A DNA stretch of 64,000 nucleotides from Arenicola marina (taxonomy: Eukaryota; Annelida; Polychaeta; Arenicolidae), in contig OZ025260.1 in the NCBI GenBank assembly GCA_964019135.1, positions 21,942,254 through 22,006,253 on the forward strand, in the 5' to 3' direction. The notes below the pieces were generated by a model that was not told the DNA's origin, did not search any database, and worked only from the letters and a program-made list of their open reading frames with translations. The translations under genes and the position numbers were made by a program. This document shows positions 45,963 through 57,900 of the stretch, one piece after another; within the stretch, counting starts at the first letter, position 1; each line of letters begins with the position of its first letter.

Positions 45963-48900
45963 GTACGTAACATAAACTATACTTACACTGAAGTTACTTG
46001 ATATAACTGTACTTTGATGCTGGTACGCGTACACAGTATATGAACTAGCAGAGGAATTACTTCCTATTAAAGTCCATAATTCTCACCACACATTGCTCAC
46101 ATTTGTTTATGACACAATAGGGTGTCTTTTCACTAAGATATTTCGCAACTTTTGCTGGTAAAATATTGCCATTTTATTGGCATTTTGAAGAAAAATGCTA
46201 CATGTTAAATTTATCATATTATATGGCAAACAGGTTCTCGCATAGTATCACCTGAAAATGATTTGCACGAATATGGCTGCACCTCAATACTCGCAGTATA
46301 ACGCTTATACATTTTCGTTGCTTGTAAATTACGATCTATATCTTTAACTCAACAAGGAATAAATCCGGTTATGAGCCCTTAACTCTTACTGAACGATACC
46401 TAGAGCATGTATTTTGTGCAAGTAAATGCCTAACTTTGTACATGTGAGGTACTGGTGCAAGTAAATGCCTAACCTTGTACATGTTAGGTACCGGTGCAGG
46501 TTGCATTGACAATGTTATGAACGGTACGATGTCGTGACAGGAAGCAGGGTGGCAATGATACAATGGCGGGACTGGTGGAGCGACTGTTCCATCCGGCAAG
46601 GTACAAGAGATATGTTCGACCAGGAACTGACGAAGGTGAGTGATACATGTTAAGTGACCATACGCATCATGTTTTTAAGATTAATTTATTGAACCAAACG
46701 GGCGATTATTAACTAAGCATGTGCGATGAATACGAGACTAGGGGTCAGGGAGATACGCCCCAATCACTGGAGCGGTAACCCGCCGCTCCACACTCCGAGC
46801 TAAGCCCCACCCTCGCTTGAGTGTTCTTGAGTCCTTGTCCTTGAGTGTCCTTTTTCGTTAATTTGTCAGTATCTGATGTATCAGTGCCATGAGACCCCAA
46901 TAGGTGGCAGCAATTCACTCATCGAGAACCCGAGGCGCGCCGGTGTTGTGACACATGTCTCCATGAGACCCCAATAGGTGGTAGCACTCCAGGCGGGCCG
47001 GTGTTGTGACACATGTTTGCTTTCGTCTGACGAGTGATTTGATCCTGATTTGATTTGATCCTGATTTGATGTGTATATTATGATATATTGACCATGTGGA
47101 TGCCTGGTACTTCCCCCAGCCAGCCTTGCAGTCTGGGCTAAGCGTTATTCTCTATATAACCTTATGAGAAGATATCTGCACTATGTATTGATTCGTTGTT
47201 TCGGTTATTGGTCGCTTCAGATAGCATGCCAATAGGCTGTGGTTTAATATTTCATGTTCCACCTTCTAACGGTAAATGCCTGAAAGGGAAGTAATGCCTG
47301 GGAGAATTATTTAAGGGGTAATATCTGGCATAGCCTAATAAGTGCGCCATATATAATGTATGTTGGCAACCGCCAATGAAATTACCACTTGAACAAAGTA
47401 TGACGTGTATATCAATCATCAGCAGCAGGGCGTTACCACATGAACTGGGGTCCGATTCGTTAGTCCGCATCCGAGCCAACCTTATATCTTTCTGTCACGG
47501 GGACGCGATTCTATATCCCAATCTTCATTCGAATCGTCCGCCCTTGCCCGATACTGCCGCGAACAAGACTAGGGTCTACAGCTTAGCAACCACGCCCATG
47601 GTCGATACAGTGATGAAGCTTGTAGAACTAAGAGGACACATGCCATAATATGTTATTTGGCATGGGCCTCTGAACCGCAAATCCCCTGAAGAATTAGGCA
47701 AACAGTCACTGACACATTACTCAGATAGCCAGGACATGATGGCCTCCACCCACTGCTGCTTAATAATATCGAATCTCCAAGATGAGGACTGCCCAAGTCT
47801 GGGCGCGCAAACAAACACCTTAAAGGCGATATCGCGAATATCGAGGAATTTACAGATTGCTATTATAAATAGGCAAAGGGTCTTCGCGTTGAATCGGGAA
47901 TTGCACGAATACTGAGCCCCAAAAATTGCCCACAGCCAGTCGGGCGAATCTCCAGATCGAAAAAGATATTCCCTCCCCTCAACATCGAGGGTGGTATGCG
48001 TGGGCTGTCATAAAACAAATGAAACACAATTCCCAATTCGCCTGGACTATATCGTGGATTTCCTGCTGGGCTAGGTGCCCTGGTTTGAGTTGTACTTAAA
48101 CACGCAATTTCCCTTGCCGTAAGTCAACATTTTCATGTTATGTTTTCACACAGTTTTCACTGCCGCAAGTCGAAGGCATGTCCATAATAATGGAGATAAG
48201 GACTCGAAAACATACATTAAGTGTCTTTCTGTTGAAGAATACGACATTTTGAAAGTTATGATTCCTAATGTGGGATATTTTCATCGATGAATCTACGTAA
48301 CTGTTGCATATGCATGAATGCGGGTGAAATGTTCTATTTTCAGGGCGACCCATAACGGTGTATGTGGATATGTTTATTAATAGCATTAGTTCCATCAACG
48401 AGCAGTCCATGGTAAGTAATCGGTCCCCCTCCCCTCCCCCCAGTCACGTGCTATGGATACCCATACCGTCATAATTACCAGATAAGTCGGCAAAATATTG
48501 CGCCAGACAGCGATGCCCATCAATAGAATCATCAATCAATACTTTAGGCTTGTTGCGTATTTTGATTTTCAATATTAATACACATTCGGCCTTCGAGCAC
48601 AAAGGGCTTGAAGGACAAACTGGCTGGGTTGGCATATAGAATGAAGCTGTAAAGCCACGAAAGCATCATCAAAATTGCATCTTAACTGGAAAGACGTTTG
48701 TTACGTATTGTTTGTAGCCATGATGGCAAGGGTCAAGGTCGAAGGGGTGGCGGGAGTGGGGCGTGGGGGGGGGGGGCAAAAAGCAACTTTGATCTAGGAA
48801 ACATCCATTGAGGTATGTATTGTTCAACACTGAAAAAAACCCACATTACATTGATCCATTACTTATTTATCCTAAGTAGCTCGATGGTTGACATCAGTCG

Positions 48901-51900
48901 CACTTTCGAATTTCGCATATTGAAATTAAGGCCTAAATTATGAATTAGCCGCAGGAGCTTGCCGAGCTCAGTAATCGGGCTGAGCTGCAGATCAACAGGT
49001 CGTGGGTTCGCGCTCTGGCACTTGAATCTACGGCACCTTGTAGTTATAGTAGTAATTGATTCGGTACTAGACGAAACAAAAACAAATCAAACGGACCCTT
49101 CAAATGTATGCCAATTATAACCTACTAAATAAATCTATGCGATGTTCATCTAACCGATTTAAATTGCCAGATTTCTAGTTTAGCTTGTATTTGCACAAAA
49201 GTGGCCTAAAACGCCCACATTTCATTGCCCGACAGGACTACACAATGACCCTGTATCTCCGCCAACGATGGAAGGACGAGAGGCTGGCATTTACTGAGTT
49301 CCCGGACCGAGATTACGTACCCTTGAACTATGACCTTTTTGATCGCCTTTGGGTCCCTGACCTGAATATTAAGAACCAGAAGGATGGTCATTTTCGGGAT
49401 ATAACAGTGCCTAACCGGCTGTTGTACCTCTACCACGATGGTATGATCTACTACAGTCAGGGGTAAGTACAGCTCTGTGCCTCTACCACGATGGTCTGGT
49501 TTACTACAGTCAGGGGTACGTACAGCTCTGTGCCTCTACCACGATGGTCTGGTCTACTACAGTATAGCTCTGTACCTCTACCATGATGGTCTGGTCTACT
49601 ACAATCAGGGGTAAGTACAGCTCTTTACCTCTACCACGATGGTCTGGTCTACTACCGTCAGGCGTAAGTACTGCTCTGTGCCTCTACCACGATGGTCTGG
49701 TCTACTACAGTCAGGGGTAAGTACTGCTCTGTGCCTCTACCACGATGGTCTGGTCTACTACAATCAGGGGTAAGTACAGCTCTGTACCTCTACCTCGATG
49801 GTCTGGTCTACTACAGTCAGGGGTAAGTACTGCTCTTTACCTCTACCACGATGGTCTGGTCTACTACAGTCAGGGGTAAGTACAGCTCTTTACCTCTACC
49901 ACGATGGTCTGGTCTACTACCGTCAGGGGTAAGTACTGCTCTGTGCCTCTACCACGATGGTCTGGTCTACTACAGTCAGGGGTAAGTACTGCTCTGTGCC
50001 TCTACCACGATGGTCTGGTCTACTACAGTCAGGGGTAAGTACAGCTCTGTACCTCTACCTCGATGGTCTGGTCTACTACAGTCAGGGGTAAGTACTGCTC
50101 TTTACCTCTACCACGATGGTCTGGTCTACTACAGTCAGGGGTAAGTACAGCTCTGTACCTCTACCTCGATGGTCTGGTCTACTACCGTCAGGGGTAAGTA
50201 CTGCTCTGTGCCTCTACCACGATGGTCTGGTCTACTACAGTCAGGGGTAAGTACTGCTCTGTGCCTCTACCTCGATGGTCTGGTCTACTACAGTCAGGGG
50301 TAAGTACTGCTCTTTGCCTCTACCACGATGGTCTGGTCTACTACACTCGGGGGTAAGTACAGCTCTTTACCTCTACCAATGGTCTGATCCACTACAGTCA
50401 GGGGTAAGTACAGCTCTGTGCCTCTACCACGATGGTCTGGTCTACTACAGTCAGGGGTAAGTACAGCTCTTTGCCTCTACCACGATGGTCTGGTCTACTA
50501 CACTCGGGGGTAAGTACAGCTCTTTACCTCTACCAATGGTCTGATCCACTACAGTCAAGGGTAAGTACCGCTCTGTGTCTCTACCACGATGGTCTGATCC
50601 ACTACAGTCACGTTTATGCACTTATATGAAGAACGGCAGACCGATCCACACTCCGACACTAAACCCCGCCCCCGCCTTTTTCCTTAATCGTGAGTATGAA
50701 ATTGACGATCATAGCGGATCGCAGGTAAAAGTGAGAAGTACAGACCTCTGAAACTGACAACAAAGTGACATGCGGCTTTGCTTGTCCGACTTGTTTGTCC
50801 GACATAACGCACGTGGAAGACCTTTTTTACCACATGATTCGATAAAAGAAACGTCATTGAATGATTGACAGCCTAGAGCTCTCTATTACGAATGGGAGTC
50901 CATCAACCATTGAACATGTCCTAGTCTGCGGCTGGCAGTGCTAAGCAGGTCACCGCTGAATACTTAAAAAATGCTGATCCTACGTCATATGCGGCAAGAA
51001 CATCCCTTTGTTATATATGCCAAGTCGCTGTGCCCAGCCAATTCATTCCCCAGTGGTCACCCAGCTGCCCATCAATGCCGGCTTCCGGCCTCCGTGAGCA
51101 TGGTAACAACACGTGGCCGACACTTGATGTCTGGGCTGTGAATTATAGAGATGGGCGTGGGTGTTTACTGTCACCTGTATCAACGTGTGACTCGACGGAT
51201 GGGAAACTAACTAGCGTTCTGTCGTGTGCGTAACGAATATAACACCGGACGTGTTCATGGGGTGGCAGATGGGGGAAGGCCCCTTTTGTATGGGGCAATA
51301 AGGTATATCTGCCCCCCCCCCCTTTAAATTATGCGCGCCCTGGACCGGCATCATCTTATATATTATAATTGATTAAGCGTCGTAGATTATGTTTTCTTTA
51401 TTTATCTTACTAGAGATTATAAAGTGTGCAAATCATGCTTAACTTGCACCTCTATCACCTACGCCTCGGGTTTTTACTCCTAGTTATTCCGTGTTTTTGT
51501 GGAACAATTTATTGTGTGCCGCCCCCCCCCCCCCCCACTTCAAGAATTCCTGCACACAGCCCTTTGTATCAGTTCACTCCGCAATATGTTGGTGTGTGTG
51601 ATGCTGTGTGCAATGTTTCTACATTATCACTTTCTACATTGTCAATTTTCCCCAGTTTCAAAATTTTTACGTTTCTAGTTTCGCCTTCATGAATTTTCAT
51701 CCTTATAAATTTCCACTTTTTAAAATTACCACGATGACAAATTTCCACTTTCATAAATTTTTAAATTTCTAAATTTCTAAACTGCATAACTTTTCAATCT
51801 TCCAATATTCTGAAATGTTGACTATAGTGTATCAACGGAATCGCCGCCCCACATCGGAGCAGAAGTAGTTATGATCGGCACTGCTGTCCAAGACGAGCCT

Positions 51901-54900
51901 TTCTCACGTCGACAGCAATACACGTCTATGACATCAGCTTGTAATAACATCCTGACAATAAATGTCGATAAATAGACACGGACAGATAATAACTCAAAGA
52001 AGGCGGCCCTTTTCATCTTTTTAAAACTGGTATAATCTCAGTTAATCCCATATTGGAGACTTCATGGTGAGAACATGATGAACAAAAAATATATGTGGTG
52101 GACTTTCGCGCGTCCCCTCGGCAAGGTCCGTGGCATTATTAATGCAATAAAGTCAACAAAATGGCGTCAAAGGCCTCTCGCCTCGGTCTTCAGTCGCTCG
52201 TGTGACGATCTGTTTTAATGTTGCCGGGCAAACACGGGGCACTGTATGCCACGTCCCCACTCCTTTTGAAAAGCCTGCCTGGCGATAAATTAATAATTCA
52301 ATGCGATCTCGTGTCACTTCTGGATGTATTATTAAGGCGTTGTATGTGTTCCCTGGACGTGGTTTACAGGCTGGTGCTCAAGTTGGAGTGCATGATGAAC
52401 CTGGAGAAGTTCCCGATGGACAACCAGTCGTGCCAACTACGCTTCGGCAGCTGTGAGTATACTAATGTCAATCACGTGGTCCATTGTCACATACACGGGT
52501 AACTAGTGAGTAGTGGGGGCAATGCCCCGTGTGGGCCCATCACCAGTGTGGACCCATCACCATTGTGGACCCATCACCAGTGTGTACCCATCACCCGTGT
52601 GGACCCATCACCGGTGTAGACCCATCGCCAGTGTGGACCTATCACCGGTGTAGACCCATCACCAGTATGGACCCATCACCAGTGTGGACCCATCACCAGT
52701 GTGGACCCATCACCGGTGTAGGCCCATCACCAGTGTGGACCCATCACCAGTGTGGACCCATCACCAGTGTGGATAAATCGATCAATTATCACCCTCCACG
52801 CGACGCAACTTTGACCTAATGGCTGTTCAATTGCAAATGCATTAGTCTGAATAAAATCTAACATCAAATATGATAAAACATGAAGACACTACTTTACCAA
52901 ATAGGTGACTGCATCGCTTGCTCTGATAAATAATGGTGCCGTTCCAGGCTGCAACAGAATCACACTACCTGTGTAAAATCCACTGGTGACGTCACTCTAT
53001 TGTTCTCTCACGACATTAGCTTTCTGTAATGTAGTGTGTTAGTCATAATGACGTGGATTTTTAGGAGAAGTTGACGACCTGGGTAAACTTAATGTCCAAG
53101 GAACACGACACGAGTCCGCGTGAGAAGCCCGATGACCCATTGTTATCCGGTAAGCGACAATACCGGATAACAATGGGTCATCGTGTCGTGTTCATTGGAC
53201 ATTAACTTATTACATTACATATATTCATCGTTGAATTGTGCCCGTAGCTACACTGGGATATCCCTCTGATCATCAAATCGGTCATATAGACGCCCTAACA
53301 TTATAGGCGTAAATCCACGAAAACACATTAATAAGAGATTAAATCTATTAAGCACATGGCATTAGAAGGCCTCCATCTGTATCCAGAAACTGAGTCAAAG
53401 ACAAGTCTGGGATGGATCCAGGAACGTTAGATATTGATATTATACTGCTTTATATTTTGATATATCATACTGTATTTTATATTGATATATCATACTGTAT
53501 TTTATATTGATATATTATACTGTATTTTATATTGATATGTTATACTATATTTTATATTGATATATCATACTGCATTATATATTGTTCTACATTATATATT
53601 GATATATTGTCTTACATTATATATTGATATATTGTCTTACATTATATATTGATATATCATACTACATTATATATTGATATATTACACTGCATTATATGTT
53701 GAGATATTATACTGCTTGATATATTGATGTATTATACTGTATTGATATATTATACTGCATTATATATTATGCTACATTATATATTGATATATTGCCTTAC
53801 ATTATATATTGCTATATTATACTACATTATATAATAATATATTATACTACATTATATATTAATATATTATACTACATTATATGTTGATATATTATACTAC
53901 ATTATATATTAATATATTATACTACATTATATGTTGATATATTACACTACATTATATATTAATATACTATACTACATTATATAATAATATATTATACTAC
54001 ATTATATATTGATATATTACACTACATTGTATATTGATATATTATACTACATTATATATTGATATATTATACTACATTATATATTGTTCTACATTATATA
54101 TTGATATATTGCCTTACATTATATAATGATATATTATACTTCATTATATGTTGATATATTACACTGCATTATATATTGATATATTATACTACATTATATA
54201 TTGATATATTATACTGCATTAAATATTGTTCTACATTATATATTGATATATTGGCTTACATTATATATTGCTATATTATACTTCATTATATATTAATATA
54301 TTATACTACATTATATATTGATATATTACACTACATTATATGTTGATATGTTATACTACATTATATATTGAAATACTGCATTATATATGGGTACATTATA
54401 CAACAGTACATAGTTATATATTATGCGACCTAATAACTTACGCGTTACACGGTGATTAAACTCTCTCTTCCCAGACGGTTATACCACCAACGACATCATA
54501 GTCGAGTGGCGGAACATATCGGAACCCGTTCAGGTTTCCGAGGACCTCCTTCTCCCAGAGTTCGACTACCAGTCATCTGGTTACGGCGACTGCACATCGC
54601 ATTTTATAACAGGTAACGTCACCCGTGCTTCGCTTACAATGGCGTGAACGTCATGCCGTGCGAAGGGTAGGAGTCAGCGAGCAGGGGCCGTATTCATAAT
54701 CCACTCGTAAGTTACGCGCAGAAAGTGCATTTTCGTCTTAGCCATTGTGGTGATGCTCATGATTAAGAAATCCTCTTAAATATAATCTTACCACTTTCTT
54801 AATTCAGAAAATATACTCTTGGGGTGACTACTTATGTATTTTGAACCCGATAATCGCTCGACAAATCTTCCACTTATCTACTCGCGTAGCCTATGTGGCG

Positions 54901-57900
54901 ATTATGAATACGGCCCCTGGCCCCTTGCCAGGTAGGATTTTCCGTTTTGCATTGCCTCTTCATATATGGCGCAAACATAAATATTTGCACAGGTGGGATT
55001 CGAACCAACCCAATGGCCATTGTGCAGAGGACAGCCAACAAGAATACAACCTGTTGTGTCTTTTTGCTCGATACACTGTTTTACCAACTGTTTTGATTAT
55101 TGGTTCCCATCCGTCCCTCTACGGGGAGACGATGGATTTCGTGGCTTACTTTGCTGTAATTTAAGTATTCATATTGGTCGTGCGACATCCTGCATACGAC
55201 CAACGTTCGATAAATAACACAATGTTAATAGATTTGCGTTGGTTATCATATCAGCAGGTAGTATTCTTCCAAATTATTGCCTAAAATATTACGCAGAAAA
55301 CTTCGTATATTTCCTTGGTAACTGAATTTGCTGACCACTTCTTTAGATATACACTTTAGAATAATCACTGACGGCGTCTATTGCCTCACTATCTATAGTG
55401 TTAAGAGCAAAGAATGAACATACGTTAGTCAGCAAGCGAGGTCTCTTCATGCCCAACTATGATCGTGCCATCTTTTTGAATTGCTGGAGTTAACATTGTA
55501 ACCATGATCGGGCCATCTTTTTGACTTGCTGGAGTTAACATTGTAACCATGATCGGGCCATCTTTTTGACTTGCTGGAGTTAACATTGTAACCTTGATCG
55601 TGCCATCTTTTTGACTTGCTGGAGTTAACATTGTAACCATGATCGTGCAATCTCTTTGATGTACTGGAATTAACTTTGTAACCATGATCGTGTCATCTTT
55701 TTTACTTGCTGGAGTTAACATTGTAACCATGATCGTGCCATCGTTTTGACTTGCTGGAATAAACATTGTAACCTTGATCGTGCCATTTTTTTGACTTGCT
55801 GGAGTTAACATTGGAACCTTGATCGTGCAATCTCTTTGATGTACCGGAGTTAACATTTTAACCATGATCGTGCCATCTCTTTGACTTGCTGGAGTTAACA
55901 TTGTAACCTGATCGTGCCATCTTTTTGACTTGCTGGAGTTAACATTGTAACCTTGATCGTGCCATCTTTTTGACTTGCTGGAGTTAACATTGTAACCTTG
56001 ATCGTGCCATCTTTTTGACTTGCTGGAGTTAACATTATAACCATGATCGTGCAATCTCTTTGATGTACTGGAGTTAACTTTGTAACCATGATCGTGCCAT
56101 CTTTTTTACTTGCTGGAGTTAACATTGTAACCATGATCGTGCCCTCGTTTTGACTTGCTGGAATAAACATTGTAACCTTGATCGTGCCATTTTTTTGACT
56201 TGCTGGAGTTAACATTGGAACCTTGATCGTGCCATTTTTTTGAATTGCTGGAGTTAACATTGAAACCTTGATCGTACAATCTCTTTGATGTACCGGAGTT
56301 AACATTGTAACCATGATCGTGCCATGTTTTTGAATTGCTGGAGTTAACATTGTAACCATGATCGGGCCATCTTTTTGAATTGCTGGAGGTAACATTGTAA
56401 ACATGATCGGACCATCTTTTTGAATTGCTGGAGTTAACATTGTAACCATGATCGTGCCATCTTTTTGACTTGCTGGAGCTAACATTGTAACCTTGATCTT
56501 GCCATCTTTTTGACTTGTGGAGTTAACATTGTAACCATGATCGTGCCATTTTTTTGACTTGCTGGAGTTAACATTATAACCATGATCGTGCAATCTCTTT
56601 GATGTACTGGAGTTAACTTTGTAACCATGATCGTGCCATCTTTTTTACTTGCTGGAGTTAACATTGTAACCATGATCGGGCCATCTTTTTTACTTGCTGG
56701 AGTTAACATTGTAACCATGATCGTGCCATCTTTTTGACTTGCTAGAGTTAACATTGTAACCACGATCGTGCCATCTTTTTAACTTGCTGGAGCTAACATT
56801 GTAACCTTGATCCTGCCATGTTTTTGACTTGCTGGAGTTAACATTGTAACCATGATCATGCCATCTTTTCGACTTGCTGGAGTTCACATTGTAACCTTGA
56901 TCGTGCCATCTTTTTGATTTGCTGGAGTTAACATTGTACCCATGATCGTGCAATCTCTTTGATGTACTGGAGTTAACATTGCAATAATGATCGTGCCATC
57001 TTTTTGACTTGCTGGAGTTAACATTGTAACCATGATCGTGCCATCGTTTTCACTTGCTGGAGTTAATATTGTAACATTGTGCAGTAGATAAAACCGGTAT
57101 CAACAAGAGAATTATCCGCTTTATTCTTCCTTCCCCAGGCACATTTTCCTGTCGCTACGCCGTCCTACACTTCACGCGCAAGTTCAACTACTACCTGATC
57201 CAGACATTCGTTCCCAGCATGCTCATCGTCATCCTCTCGTGGGTGTCCTTCTGGATCGACATCGAAGCCGTGCCCGCCAGAGTGACGCTGGGACTGCTCA
57301 CCGTACTCACCATGACAACGCAGTCGTCCGGAGTGATCCAGAGACTGCCCCGGGTGTCCTACATCAAGGCCATCGACGTCTGGATGACGGCCTGCCTGGT
57401 GTTCGTCTTCGGCGCCCTGGTGGAGTACTGCATCGTCAACGTGCTGGCCCGCAGGGACAAGGAGCGGCGAGAGGCCAGGGAGGAGCGGGAGAAGATGATG
57501 CAGCTGCAACCCTTTATGCTGGCCAACGCCATCTCGCACATGGCCGAGAGCGCATTGCAGCAGCGCAACGGGGCCAAGAAGGTGAGGAAACTGCGCTTAA
57601 TATAAGGCCTCAGGTTAAGGTTTAGCATTGGAAGGGGTCTGGAAGGAAGGTTCCAGTTTCTAGCGTCGATTTTTCTAAATTCGCAGTGCCGAATGGCTAT
57701 TTTTTACGACGCTACCTGTCAAAGTTCACTGCCGATTTTGTCAAAAATCTGTGTCAATGTCGCTTTTTCATTGTCGGAATTTGAGGGTCAATGTCGAAGG
57801 TCGATTTTTTTAATATGTCTATGTCGCGTGTCGCCATTTACCCCTTTTAGACCCCTATTGGAATTAACGCCGCCTAGTCAAGTGTTTAAACCTTAGACTA

